Shown here piece by piece: positions 1 through 8,911 of a stretch of 29,209 bases of DNA. The notes under the pieces are model-generated. The model did not search any database and had not been told where the DNA came from. It saw nothing but the letters and a program-made list of their open reading frames with translations. The stretch's first letter is position 1, and each line of letters opens with the position of its first letter. This stretch comes from a virus, in the IMG/VR virus record IMGVR_UViG_3300030329_000871, positions 1 to 29,209 of that record; one strand, 5' to 3'. The position numbers were made by a program, and so were the translations under genes.

Positions 1-11
1 TGAGGGCATCC

Positions 12-287
12 TCAACGAAGTTCGGTGCCGCAATGACCGCAGATTTGAACTCGCGGTGATTTATCAGCCTGTCCGTGTTGTTGAGTTTCGGACTCATGCA
101 ACTGCACGCCAGCAATGGCAGCATCAATGGCAGCATTTTTATCGCGCCACCTATCCCGTGCGCTGCTTTCTTTGTGTTGTGCTTCATATTCTTTTGCCAC
201 TTTAACCAAGGTTTCGCAAAGGTCTGCGATTTCTGGAACCGCATGGGCCATTGCATTGATTGTCCCAATTAGTTTAATTATCCCCAT
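12..287 (-). CDS. Unknown 91-aa protein, C-terminal CxxC
   Basis: I do not recognise this 91-residue protein. Residues 1-35 form a hydrophobic-to-amphipathic stretch that could be helical. The middle is charged and rich in K, E and A. The extreme C-terminus carries a single C-x2-C pair (Cys83, Cys86, in CGHCG), which looks like half of a zinc knuckle. It is the last complete gene of the tail operon in this window. Its start overlaps the end of the upstream cysteine-rich gene by 10 bases, so the two are probably translationally coupled. The two proteins might share a metal-binding role, but that is inference from adjacency and the shared Cys motifs only. Confidence 0.6.
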   Translation of the reverse strand: MGIIKLIGTINAMAHAVPEIADLCETLVKVAKEYEAQHKESSARDRWRDKNAAIDAAIAGVQLHESETQQHGQADKSPRVQICGHCGTELR

Positions 288-604
288 TTTTCAATCGGAC
301 ATTTTTCTGCGCGTAACGCAGTCTTGTATTGAAGCCAGCAACCGCACTTGCCGCATCGATTATTTGCCATGTATTCGCAACTGTCACAAATCCCCCTGCG
401 CTCAGCAATAACATCGGGGTTAGCATTTATCGGATTCCCCTCTGCAAGCGATTTTAAGTTCCGGGCAAATGAGCCAGCGGCATTCTTAATCATCTGCCCT
501 TTAGAGGGCATTTCTGGCTCATTACGGGCAGGCCAGACAAGCGGCGTGTTGTCAATGTCTACGCTGATGAAACCGTCAGAGGTAGTATTTCGCAAATCAC
601 CCAT
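278..604 (-). CDS. Cysteine-rich zinc-type protein at end of tail module
   Basis: This 108-residue protein has a compact C-terminal cysteine cluster: Cys73-x2-Cys76, Cys84-x2-Cys87, Cys89 and Cys102, the last in a KCPIEKW motif. The pattern C-x2-C...C-x2-CGC...K...CP...W resembles small phage proteins often found near the end of tail operons; their function is not known to me. The spacing suggests at least one structural zinc site. The N-terminal 60 residues are low in recognisable features. The chosen start overlaps the upstream gene by 46 bases; a later Met at residue 33 is possible, but the longer form has the same coding character. Function unknown; a tail assembly or accessory role is inferred from position. 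Confidence 0.65.
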   Translation of the reverse strand: MGDLRNTTSDGFISVDIDNTPLVWPARNEPEMPSKGQMIKNAAGSFARNLKSLAEGNPINANPDVIAERRGICDSCEYMANNRCGKCGCWLQYKTALRAEKCPIEKWG

Positions 605-1035
605 GATTCTTGGTCTAGGTTGGTGCTGCCTGTTGGCTTTGACTCAGCTTGGGCTAGGTAGGTATTACTGAAAGTTCCTGCGCTTGTAGCTGCCCCTAAT
701 ACCCCGCTGCTTTGGATTTCAGAATCCGTTACGGCAGCTATGGTCACGCCTGTTACTGTGCGGCTTGTGCCGGTTGACCAACCGGAGCCAAAAACATAAG
801 CCTTTACTCTGTATGCCCATGAAATTTGTGCGCCTGCTAAATTCCTTGGCCGGGGATGGTCTGTGTACGATGTTGTGTCTGTTTCCCCTAGTTCATAATA
901 AAATGAATCAGCTTGTGAGTTTTCTTTTCGGAAAATGCGGTACTTCCAAATTGATGCAGGCTTTGAGCCTCCCCCATCAATCGTTAAAACTGCATATTGC
1001 AGGTTTGTCGTGTTAACTGATAATGACGCAGACAT
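559..1035 (-). CDS. Putative fibronectin-III-like tail protein
   Basis: This 158-residue protein is rich in Ser, Thr, Gly and aromatic residues and has alternating polar/hydrophobic strands. Residues 25-95 include the pattern YRIFRKE...Y.ELGETDTTSYTD...WAYRVKAYV, typical of a fibronectin type III or similar Ig-like beta-sandwich domain. Such domains decorate phage tail tips and fibres and often help weak carbohydrate binding. No catalytic motif is visible. It starts one base into the stop codon of the 1490-residue tail protein (TAATG junction), so it is probably co-translated and part of the same tail-tip structure. The domain assignment is by eye and moderate; the exact tail role is inference. 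Confidence 0.6.
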   Translation of the reverse strand: MSASLSVNTTNLQYAVLTIDGGGSKPASIWKYRIFRKENSQADSFYYELGETDTTSYTDHPRPRNLAGAQISWAYRVKAYVFGSGWSTGTSRTVTGVTIAAVTDSEIQSSGVLGAATSAGTFSNTYLAQAESKPTGSTNLDQESWVICEILPLTVSSA

Positions 1036-4000
1036 TAGTAAGTGCTGGCGGGATAGCTTCGGGTTACTAAAGGAATGCGGATAAACTGCGACGCTGTTTC
1101 ATAGACTCGAAACGTGCTAGTGATGTGCGCTAAATTGGCACAATAAACTGCTACGCCGCTGTTATCTCTTTGCATATAATAAAAATCATTTGAGGCAGCA
1201 GAAAACTTTCCAAACAAAGGCGAGTCTTTGACATTTATAGTCATTTGCGTTTCTCCTTCAAGGATTACGCACTCGTAACGGGTTACATCGCTAGAAGCGT
1301 ACTTGTCTGCGGTAATTGGAGAAAGTATGCACGCTGGAACAGTTCCGCTGCTGTCTTTGTTCCAAAGCCTAACATCATATTCCAGATACCCAATAATCCC
1401 GGGGTTGTTCAAAAACTGGTCTCGTATTCCGACCGGCAACGCATACTTTGCATTTTCCTCTTTAACTCTGAATTGTACGTTCGTCCTGTTTGATTCAATT
1501 GTTACGTTGCTTGCCCCACTAATATATGCCCCGGTTAACGACCCTCCAGCAGAGCAATCAGAAGTCAATACCGCTATCTGTGTATTAGCTTCTGCCATTG
1601 GCGGGCTAGTTGAAGAATAGTCGCCCCACGTGCCGTCTGCCCCATCTGATACATTTGTTGGCTTTGTTGCTTCGGAATAAGCACCAGAAGCAAACCCATT
1701 TATGTGCCAACCTTCGTTGGGGGGGTCGCCGGGGTCATCCCCTCCAACTGGCGACGCTGTGCGGATTCCCCCTTCTGAGCAACCATTGTCAAATGGTGCA
1801 TCAATCGTAATTGCCCCTGAGCCTGTGTTGCTCTGAAATTGCACCCCAGCGTCAGTTACCCAGTATTGAATGCCTTTGTTTCTGGCTTGCAAAGTAGTTG
1901 GTATATCAATACGCGCTCTTGTTAATAAATTAACTGCGTTGCAGACGTTGTTGAAAATACGGGCATACAGGTTGGTGTTTGGCATTGGCCCAAATCCCTG
2001 CGCGTTGTCAGGCCTTAAGGTAGGCGGCAAAAATTCAAACCATCGTTTACGGCCATAAGCTATTGCTTCAACTCGGTATTCATCTTTAGGAAAGCCAACT
2101 GTTACCGGAGAAGAAACGTCATCAGCATTTGATTCTGATAACGACCAACTTGACCCTGTCCAATATGCCCACGGATTAGCGTTTGCGCTTGTAAGCGGAC
2201 TAGACTTCACTCTGCCAAGCAACCAATAACGCACATTAGTAGCGCGATCTTCAGTAAACGTAATTACATCATTGCTGCCAGAGGTCGTCAAAGTGTAATC
2301 AATTACAGTCCTGTCCCCTTCGTTGTTTGCATTCGCGTATGCACGGTATGACGTAAAGGTTGCGACCCCTGTTTGGGTATGCGGGGAAGTTGCTGAGTTT
2401 GCAATTACCGTTTCATTGCCAGAACCGTCAATGCCAACCAGAGTGTAGAGCGTGTTGGGGGCAGCATCCCATGTAAATGTATTGGTTGCCCTTGTAACCG
2501 ATTTGTACGCAAGGTCTGCTTTTGAAAGTTTTAAGGCTTGGTAACAAAGATTCGGAAACGTGTAATCGTAAAGCCTGTTGCCGTCGGTGCAACTTAACTG
2601 CAAGGAACTTTCTTTATCAATAAAGCCGGAGCTTATGGCTTGAAGCACAAACTCCATGTAGAGCATTTCATCAACTGTTGTCAGCGAATCAGCAGCGTCG
2701 TATGTAGCATTAGTATCATTCCAAACATGGCGTACTTGTTTGGAGAAATAAAAGCGAGGATAACAGTTGCCGTGGAAGTCATTGCCATAATATCCGCTTG
2801 CCGCATTTGCATCGTATGCAATGTCTCCAATTTTTTGAATGCAGTTGTAATCGCTAATTGAGCCGGAAGCGTAACTAGCAATGTGGTACAGATATTCAAG
2901 AACAGCATTCTCGTCGGTGCGCCGAGTAGGAACGTAGCTACCAGTAAATGAGGCATACCAACTTGTGCTTGTGTTACTGATGGTTGATGGGGCCGTTTCA
3001 TTGTCTAGTCTGCCGCTAAACTTAACGATAACATTGTAATCTGTATCTGTGTAATATGTTGAAGGGTCAATGTAAACGGCTTCAAGCTCATAGTCCGGCC
3101 TGTAAATTTGACAGCTTTTGTAATGGTCAATATCTCCACTCTCAGCACTCGCTTGGTTCTTGGTGTTAATCATGTCGTTGACCTGAGATGTTCCTGAGCT
3201 TGGCCCGTGGCTGTCCAATATGTAGCGGTAGCCTGTTGGGTTCTCTGGCCTTAATGACATTTTGCTCCCGTAATTCACATGAGCATTGACTTCGCTTTGA
3301 GCGGAAAACCCCGTGCAGCCACTCATCTTCGACCAAGCGCAGGAAAGCAGTCCGCATCGGTCAGTCAAAAACCCCATAATGTCAGCGTATGAATCTGGCT
3401 TGTAAATGCTGCTATCTGACAGTTTGTAAACTGCCGTAGTCATTTGTGACAGCCATTCATTTGTCTGACCGCGAAAACGATCTTCTCGGTTATCTTTTAT
3501 CGGGGAAGAACGAATCCCATTCCGTACCTTCAAAACAGCATCGCCAGACACGGTAAAAGTTTTAACGCCTGTCGCAGTAAAAAAGGTGCCTGCCTGTTCC
3601 CCTCCGCTATGCCCTCCGCTTGTAATGGGGTTGTATGTTGTGCCGTCGTAGGTAAGTGTTCCAGTTCCCAGCGTGCTCCATACTTGGTATTGCTCCCCCT
3701 CAATTAAATCGCCACTCGCAACATTGTCATCTGGCGGGGCTATTCCATCAAATACATCAAGGTCGCCAGAATACTGTCCACGGGCGAAACGCTTAAAATG
3801 CAAATAGCTCTTGCCTCCGATAACCTCGTAGCCAACAAGGCTTTGCCGTTCTGCCATACGAAGGTTGTTTTGGATTAACCTACGCGCTGATTCATAAACA
3901 GGGTTTTCATTTATTTCCCCGGTATTTGTTGGCACTCCGGCAACGCTCCGAATGATACAGCCGTAATCTAAAAGGTTGTCGCTTATCTGTTTGGGGTCGC

Positions 4001-5507
4001 TAAACGTGTACCCGCTTTTGTCATAGGTAGTTGTAAGAGGCCCATCTGTGCTGCCAAGCCTCAAGCAAACATACGAATCGTAAATGGTCGGCTTGTATTC
4101 TAACAGCATGGCGCATTCAATGTTTACGCCAATGCCGGAAGGCAAATTTTCCCTTAACTGAAAACGAATCTTTGCCTCGTTATATGCGCTTGGGAAATAT
4201 CGTAATTTTTTATCAGTACCGCCTGCTGTGATTGTAAATGAATCAATTACAACATCTGAGCCGCTTGAGGCATCAATAACATCAACCACCGCATCGCCTG
4301 TCCCTGCTCCTGTGATTTTTGCAAAGTAACCAGCAAACGTAAATTTTGCAGAAACCGTGTAGTAGGTGCCGCCAGAATAAGTGCCAGAAGTTGTGACCGG
4401 CAAATAAGCATTTGCAGATTGTGGCCCAGCAATATCAAACGTAGGATAAACTGCCGCAATGCTTCCCGTTGTGACCGTGCCGTATGCTGGGGCAAGTGCA
4501 TATTGGCGTGTAAGGAAATCTTGAAATTGAAAGCCTTTGCTGTACCGATTCATGTCGGCAGCTTCTCGCTCTGTTTCATTGGCGCGATATTCCATCGCAA
4601 ACCAATTCATCGCCTCGTTTAATTGCTGCCCCTTGTACCGGCGAAGGTAAGCATTATCCTCGTACGGGCCTTCAATGTAATCAGTCAATGGCAGGCTTTC
4701 AGTTGAGCCATTCCATTTGACAACCTTGTAAGAAGTGAATCCCTCAAAATAAAACATCACGCCTGTCGGGGGGCAAGTGTCGTATGTCTTGTCGCTGCCG
4801 CCGACTAGGTTGGTAAATTTAAGGTCGTAATTTGGCGTGTACCCATCCCCGCAAGTGGGGTTGCTGGAATCCAATTTAGGGGAAGGCAAAAAGCCTCCGT
4901 AATTTTTAAGAAAGAAATGTTGGTTGGGGTAATTGATTAACCCGTGTTCCTGCGAGGCTTTGATTGCGTTGCTCGCGGAATAATCTGATAAGTCAGAAGC
5001 AACTGCACCGCGCTGATACTTGGCCAGTTCCCAGTAATCAGTAATGTTCGCCGGAGCGCGTAATGTGCCTCCGTCATTGATAAACAACGGAACCCCTGTT
5101 GGGGCGATGCTTAATGTCGTCCCGGCAGGATCAAATTGGCCGGTGCCATTGATTCGGCCTTCTTCGTTGTCAACATCTGGCGCGAGACCATAAATAAAAG
5201 CACCGAGAGGATTAGCCACATTAACGCCTTCCGGTTCTCCTGCTGCCGCAGTAGGCCACTTAATGCCGGACGCTTCTTTAATGTGCGCGTAAACCTTCCA
5301 CCATTCATCTTCTGGCGCATAATTGAATCCGTTGGGGTTACGCATCCCCCGAACTAATGAATGTGCGTACCAAAGCAGCCTCCACGTTGGGTCGGCTACT
5401 CCGTTCTTGAGCCTGTCGTTAAATGCTAGGGCAAGCTTGTTGTAATCTGCTGAATAAACACCTTCATCAACATTTACAGTTTCTGCTGTTGTGTAATTTA
5501 CAGCCAT
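1035..5507 (-). CDS. Giant 1490-aa tail tip or fibre protein
   Basis: At 1490 residues this is the largest protein in the window. Composition is that of a phage tail or baseplate protein: many Tyr, Ser, Thr, Gly and Asn residues in beta-strand patterns, no signal peptide and no membrane segment. About residues 590-660 form a module (GDLIEGEQYQVW...LTYDGTTYNP...GTFF.A.G...F..SGDAVLKV) of a kind common in phage structural proteins. Around residues 1010-1070 is a fibronectin-III-like stretch. I cannot align the N-terminal 400 residues to a known tail hub. It begins 10 bases inside the end of the small upstream gene and lies behind the tape-measure candidate, so a tail-tip, hub or receptor-binding role is likely. 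The specific role is inference. Confidence 0.65.
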   Translation of the reverse strand: MAVNYTTAETVNVDEGVYSADYNKLALAFNDRLKNGVADPTWRLLWYAHSLVRGMRNPNGFNYAPEDEWWKVYAHIKEASGIKWPTAAAGEPEGVNVANPLGAFIYGLAPDVDNEEGRINGTGQFDPAGTTLSIAPTGVPLFINDGGTLRAPANITDYWELAKYQRGAVASDLSDYSASNAIKASQEHGLINYPNQHFFLKNYGGFLPSPKLDSSNPTCGDGYTPNYDLKFTNLVGGSDKTYDTCPPTGVMFYFEGFTSYKVVKWNGSTESLPLTDYIEGPYEDNAYLRRYKGQQLNEAMNWFAMEYRANETEREAADMNRYSKGFQFQDFLTRQYALAPAYGTVTTGSIAAVYPTFDIAGPQSANAYLPVTTSGTYSGGTYYTVSAKFTFAGYFAKITGAGTGDAVVDVIDASSGSDVVIDSFTITAGGTDKKLRYFPSAYNEAKIRFQLRENLPSGIGVNIECAMLLEYKPTIYDSYVCLRLGSTDGPLTTTYDKSGYTFSDPKQISDNLLDYGCIIRSVAGVPTNTGEINENPVYESARRLIQNNLRMAERQSLVGYEVIGGKSYLHFKRFARGQYSGDLDVFDGIAPPDDNVASGDLIEGEQYQVWSTLGTGTLTYDGTTYNPITSGGHSGGEQAGTFFTATGVKTFTVSGDAVLKVRNGIRSSPIKDNREDRFRGQTNEWLSQMTTAVYKLSDSSIYKPDSYADIMGFLTDRCGLLSCAWSKMSGCTGFSAQSEVNAHVNYGSKMSLRPENPTGYRYILDSHGPSSGTSQVNDMINTKNQASAESGDIDHYKSCQIYRPDYELEAVYIDPSTYYTDTDYNVIVKFSGRLDNETAPSTISNTSTSWYASFTGSYVPTRRTDENAVLEYLYHIASYASGSISDYNCIQKIGDIAYDANAASGYYGNDFHGNCYPRFYFSKQVRHVWNDTNATYDAADSLTTVDEMLYMEFVLQAISSGFIDKESSLQLSCTDGNRLYDYTFPNLCYQALKLSKADLAYKSVTRATNTFTWDAAPNTLYTLVGIDGSGNETVIANSATSPHTQTGVATFTSYRAYANANNEGDRTVIDYTLTTSGSNDVITFTEDRATNVRYWLLGRVKSSPLTSANANPWAYWTGSSWSLSESNADDVSSPVTVGFPKDEYRVEAIAYGRKRWFEFLPPTLRPDNAQGFGPMPNTNLYARIFNNVCNAVNLLTRARIDIPTTLQARNKGIQYWVTDAGVQFQSNTGSGAITIDAPFDNGCSEGGIRTASPVGGDDPGDPPNEGWHINGFASGAYSEATKPTNVSDGADGTWGDYSSTSPPMAEANTQIAVLTSDCSAGGSLTGAYISGASNVTIESNRTNVQFRVKEENAKYALPVGIRDQFLNNPGIIGYLEYDVRLWNKDSSGTVPACILSPITADKYASSDVTRYECVILEGETQMTINVKDSPLFGKFSAASNDFYYMQRDNSGVAVYCANLAHITSTFRVYETASQFIRIPLVTRSYPASTY

Positions 5508-5689
5508 CGCGACACAACTTGAGTTGCTGGCCCACTTGTTCCTGCGCCTTTCCTGCCTCTTATTTGTGTCCCGCGAGTTGTGACGTTTGCCCCTGACCTT
5601 GGTGTTATTTTTCTAACAGCGTTTTGCAACTCTCGTATTGCCTGAGATTTACGCCCTGTCCCGGTTTGAGGTGTAAAATGGTGTATCAT
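5498..5689 (-). CDS. Small basic hypothetical protein
   Basis: This 63-residue protein is strongly basic (many Arg and Lys, few acidic residues) and Gly/Thr rich, with no recognisable fold. It overlaps the stop of the upstream 350-residue tail protein by 4 bases (ATGA) and the start of the giant tail protein by 10 bases. The tight overlaps on both sides are the main reason to believe it is translated. A small tail-assembly factor is possible, but nothing in the residues proves it. Confidence 0.5.
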   Translation of the reverse strand: MIHHFTPQTGTGRKSQAIRELQNAVRKITPRSGANVTTRGTQIRGRKGAGTSGPATQVVSRWL

Positions 5690-6738
5690 GGCTTTTCAGT
5701 ATAAAGTACAGTTGAGAAATCTGTGGTTTCCCACCATTCCCTTGTAATCTGCCATTTGCCGTTGCCAAGTTGCTGAACATCGGGGGTTCTGTAAAGCCAT
5801 TTGGACGTTGAAAAAATTGTCCCAAGCACCCCCAGCAAAGGAAGCGTATTTGCTACGGTTGATGTCGGCGGGTCAATCGGGCGGGTTTGTGCTGCCATTG
5901 CCGTAGTAATATCTGAGGTACTCCAAATTTGGTTAACATTGCCATAATAAGGAACAAGCACTTGAGCAGCAACCTCTGATGTATATTGCGTCGTAATGGT
6001 ATTTCTGAGCACATATTGGCTTACCGTAAACGCCTCAACCCCTTTCAGCATTTCATCGCAAATCGTTTTTAACTTATCCTTGTTTGCCGTTGTTAAATCT
6101 GTCCACGGCGCAGCGGATGTATCAAAGTAATTTTCAATGTCGAAGGCAGTTTCAAAAGGATTTGAAAGAGCATTTCCATGCTTATCTTGCCTTGCCCTGT
6201 AAAGGTCAACAGCATCCTGCACCCTTCCAGCAAATCCTTTTTGTTGAGCGGTGCTTACGTCTGCAACAATTATAGCCATTTCGGGACATTCTAATATGTT
6301 CTTTTCTAAATCATTACCATCAAGAAACCACAAACTGCTTTCTTGGTATTGATCTCCGCTTGTTCCGGTTCTTCCTGCTGCGCCGGGGTTGCCTAATGCG
6401 CTCGTTATGCTTGACGTTACCCATGTTGCACTAAATGTACCTGTCTGCCCTCCTTCATCACGTTCAAGCTCTGTTGTAACGGCTCCATCCCTGCCTGCTC
6501 CCCCTAATAATATGCCACTTGTTCCGGTAAAATGTGTTCCAGCATAATCAGCATTAGATGCCCCGCCATCGCTAAAGTTTTTTAACGCATCAATCGGGCC
6601 GCGCCATCTGCGAGTAACGGTGTAGCCCCCATCCCTGTTCCAGCTTGTAAGGGGCTGTATTTCTTTAACAACATCGGCAGCATCTATGCCCGTATCGCCT
6701 TGCCCGTGTGGAAATCCTACAAAAGTATTGTTAGCCAT
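5686..6738 (-). CDS. Putative distal tail structural protein, 350 aa
   Basis: I do not recognise the family of this 350-residue protein. It is Thr/Ser/Gly/Ala rich with frequent Trp and Tyr, and has no signal peptide or membrane segment, as expected of a virion protein. The C-terminal 40 residues (YRTPDVQQLGNGKWQITREWWE) look like a beta-rich module ending on aromatic residues. It lies directly after the tape-measure candidate and before the giant tail protein, a position usually held by distal tail or tail-tip proteins. Start is the ATG beginning MANNTF, immediately behind the tape-measure stop. Calling it a distal tail protein is inference from order. Confidence 0.6.
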   Translation of the reverse strand: MANNTFVGFPHGQGDTGIDAADVVKEIQPLTSWNRDGGYTVTRRWRGPIDALKNFSDGGASNADYAGTHFTGTSGILLGGAGRDGAVTTELERDEGGQTGTFSATWVTSSITSALGNPGAAGRTGTSGDQYQESSLWFLDGNDLEKNILECPEMAIIVADVSTAQQKGFAGRVQDAVDLYRARQDKHGNALSNPFETAFDIENYFDTSAAPWTDLTTANKDKLKTICDEMLKGVEAFTVSQYVLRNTITTQYTSEVAAQVLVPYYGNVNQIWSTSDITTAMAAQTRPIDPPTSTVANTLPLLGVLGTIFSTSKWLYRTPDVQQLGNGKWQITREWWETTDFSTVLYTEKP

Positions 6739-6739
6739 T

Positions 6740-7858
6740 TTATGCGTCCCTAACTGTTTCTTTCAGCCCTCTGGTTTGTCTGTTAATTTGTTTTAACTCC
6801 CCCAAACTAGCCTTTTGAATTTGCCTTTGGCTATCTGCTCCCGATTTGAACAATCCAATTCTTGAGAGGCTGTCGGAAAAGATTCTCATTGCAGATGCCT
6901 GTTTACCTGCTGTTTCTGGCGCACCTAAAATTTCATTAACCCTTTCCTGCATTGCTGCACGATTCCTTGCAAACACATCCCAAAAGTTGTCTTCAGCATC
7001 CCACCCCGGATTTTTAGAATCTGCGATTTTCTTCAAAACCGCCCCCGGAAGGAAAAGCATTGGATTTGTTGCTGCTGCCGTGCCTGCTTGTTTTGCTGTT
7101 TTCCCTACCCCTTGCTGTGCAATAGTTTCAATAATAGCCCCAATGTCTATTGCAAACTCTCCAAGTTTTTCTGCAACCAATGTAAACATTGGAATCAGTT
7201 TGTTTTTTACAATAGTAGTGACAATTCGAAACTTATCGCCCGACTCTGTAAGTTTTCTGTTTAGGTCAGCATCAATAATAACCCCAAGCGAATCGAGTGC
7301 TTCGCCAATTTCTTTTGGGTCGCGCTTTATGCTTTTGGCAAATTGAGCAGTTTGAAATTGCTCAATGGTTTGCCCTGCTTGCAACGCCCCGCTTCTTCTG
7401 GCATCCGCTTCGCCTATTGCACTAATTGTGCCTTGTATTGCCGCAGCAGACCCCGCCGCTAACGCTCCAACGATTGTAGTTGCGGCTAATTTACCCAGCC
7501 CGACAAGCCCTGCTTTTCTCAACCCTGACGATCTCGCTTGCGATTTTGCCATGTCAACAAGCAGCCCTTGCCTTTGTTTTTGTGTTAAAGCCTCGTCAGA
7601 CAATTGCTTTGCTATTTTGAGCCGCTTGCCTTCTTCATCAGCTAGTTTTTTAGTGATGTCTTTAAGCGACCCCGCATTTTTTGCCGCCCCGTGATATTCT
7701 TCCTTTAGTAGCTTTTCGAGATTAACAGCCTGTTTTCTTACCCTGTTGGCCTCCTTGTCTACTTCCTTGGCTTTGTTTGCCTTTTTGATTACGTCATTAA
7801 CCGCTTTATCGTAATCGGCTGTATCGCCAACAAATACAAATTTAATTTCGTTTGCCAT
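6740..7858 (-). CDS. Tape measure-like protein (short)
   Basis: From the start chosen here the protein is 372 residues. Residues 15-110 are Lys/Glu/Ala rich with heptad-like spacing and should form long helices or coiled coil. Around residues 120-150 is a hydrophobic Gly/Ala-rich segment (GKLAATTIVGALAAGSAAAI), the membrane-active type seen in tape measure proteins. The rest is helical. Tape measure proteins set tail length and sit inside the tail tube. The start is taken at MANEIKF, with AGGA just upstream; a further upstream start would add 12 residues and overlap the chaperone-like gene more. It is short for a tape measure, so the predicted tail is short. Position between tube and tail-tip genes supports the call. 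Confidence 0.65.
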   Translation of the reverse strand: MANEIKFVFVGDTADYDKAVNDVIKKANKAKEVDKEANRVRKQAVNLEKLLKEEYHGAAKNAGSLKDITKKLADEEGKRLKIAKQLSDEALTQKQRQGLLVDMAKSQARSSGLRKAGLVGLGKLAATTIVGALAAGSAAAIQGTISAIGEADARRSGALQAGQTIEQFQTAQFAKSIKRDPKEIGEALDSLGVIIDADLNRKLTESGDKFRIVTTIVKNKLIPMFTLVAEKLGEFAIDIGAIIETIAQQGVGKTAKQAGTAAATNPMLFLPGAVLKKIADSKNPGWDAEDNFWDVFARNRAAMQERVNEILGAPETAGKQASAMRIFSDSLSRIGLFKSGADSQRQIQKASLGELKQINRQTRGLKETVRDA

Positions 7859-8435
7859 TTTCCTGCTGTCGCCTTTCGTGCTGCCTGCGCGCAACCTCTC
7901 CCGCTAATATGTCGGCATCTGTGGTAAACCCGCAAGCCCCTTCCCCTTCCCCTAACGCTGCAATATCAAAAACCGCTTCCCCAAAAGGGGTATCCATTGC
8001 CTGCTCTTTTGTCTTAAAAAGTTTACTCATCAACACGATTTTCATATAGTGCAAATTAGTCATTGAGGTTGGCTTTGCTCCGTCAACTTTATTGAAAAAC
8101 AAGTTAGGTTGTTTTAATGCTTGCCCCATATAATCCACAAAAACGATTATGCCCTTGCGCCAATTTTTTAACCTTCCAACAAGCCCAAGAAATCGCACCT
8201 CTCTCTTGAAAGATGAATTGCGAAGCCCATCCATTAGCTCTGCCCAATTCCTTTTGCAAACCCATATCGCAAAACATAAATCCCCGAACTGCGGTTGCCT
8301 GTCTCCGGTGACAAATGGGCTGTCATACCGCGACAGCACCATAATGTGTCCAACCGTCAAAGGCCTCAACCGCTGTCCGAGGATTCGGGCTTGGTGAGGT
8401 ATTACTGCTTTTAGGTAATCACTCTCTTGGGACAC
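7842..8435 (-). CDS. Putative tail assembly chaperone
   Basis: With the GTG start used here the protein is 197 residues. Near the N-terminus is a pattern like LRPLTVGH...L.RY.SPF..G....FGDL.FAIWVC, which I associate with phage proteins encoded between the tail tube and the tape measure, the usual place of tail assembly chaperones. The end of the protein is charged (RRQHERRQQENGKRN) and overlaps the tape-measure start by 17 bases. No slippery heptamer was identified with certainty. The start is ambiguous: a TTG at 8465 would add ten residues but overlaps the tube gene, and neither candidate has a clear ribosome binding site. The family call is moderate; the role comes mainly from gene order. 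Confidence 0.55.
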   Translation of the reverse strand: MSQESDYLKAVIPHQARILGQRLRPLTVGHIMVLSRYDSPFVTGDRQPQFGDLCFAIWVCKRNWAELMDGLRNSSFKREVRFLGLVGRLKNWRKGIIVFVDYMGQALKQPNLFFNKVDGAKPTSMTNLHYMKIVLMSKLFKTKEQAMDTPFGEAVFDIAALGEGEGACGFTTDADILAGEVARRQHERRQQENGKRN

Positions 8436-8439
8436 GCGA

Positions 8440-8910
8440 TTAGTGCGTGAATGTTTGCAGGGCAATCTGGTTGCCAGCGGAATCAGCGTTATACTGACTG
8501 CACGGCAATGTCATCCGTATCAAGTCAGTATTACTGCCTGCAATGGTGCCGCCTCCGATATAGTTCCATGTTCCAACTAATACCGCAGGCAAGTTGTCTC
8601 CCGATTCCGAATCTTGAGCGATTGTTATGATCGCGCCGGGAACCGGCAAAATGCACTTGCTTGCTGCTGTTGCTTCAACTGACGCGTGGTAGAAGATTAT
8701 TTCAAAAGTTGCTGTCCTGCGAAAATTATAGAGATTGTAGCCGAACACGTTTCCTTTCATGTCACGCGCTTCGACTGTATCCATGTCGTCGCTCAGATTT
8801 ACGCTTTGAAGATAATTGTCTCCTGCAACCCATACGGAGCCATTCTGCACCGTGCCGTCTACGCCATATATTGTAGCGTTGCCTACTATTGTTGAATTTG
8901 CTGTACTCAT
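8440..8910 (-). CDS. Putative major tail tube protein
   Basis: This 156-residue protein is beta-rich with few Lys and no membrane segment. Segments such as SVNLSDDMDTVEARDMKGNV and the following RRTATFEIIFYH alternate polar and hydrophobic residues as in tail tube proteins, which form stacked hexameric rings around the DNA channel. Length fits the lower end of siphovirus tube proteins. It lies between a connector-type gene and the chaperone and tape-measure candidates, the classic position for the tube gene. No sheath-like gene is next to it, arguing against a contractile tail. I see no diagnostic signature, so the call rests on fold-like composition and position. Confidence 0.55.
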   Translation of the reverse strand: MSTANSTIVGNATIYGVDGTVQNGSVWVAGDNYLQSVNLSDDMDTVEARDMKGNVFGYNLYNFRRTATFEIIFYHASVEATAASKCILPVPGAIITIAQDSESGDNLPAVLVGTWNYIGGGTIAGSNTDLIRMTLPCSQYNADSAGNQIALQTFTH

Positions 8911-8911
8911 T

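Noticed and set aside
2681-3001. Minus-strand 106-codon frame inside the giant tail gene
   Set aside because: Alternative frame within a clearly coding gene, with no start signal or domain.
6846-7346. 166-codon plus-strand frame
   Set aside because: It lies wholly antisense to the tape-measure gene, has no ribosome binding site or recognisable motif, and all supported genes are on the minus strand.
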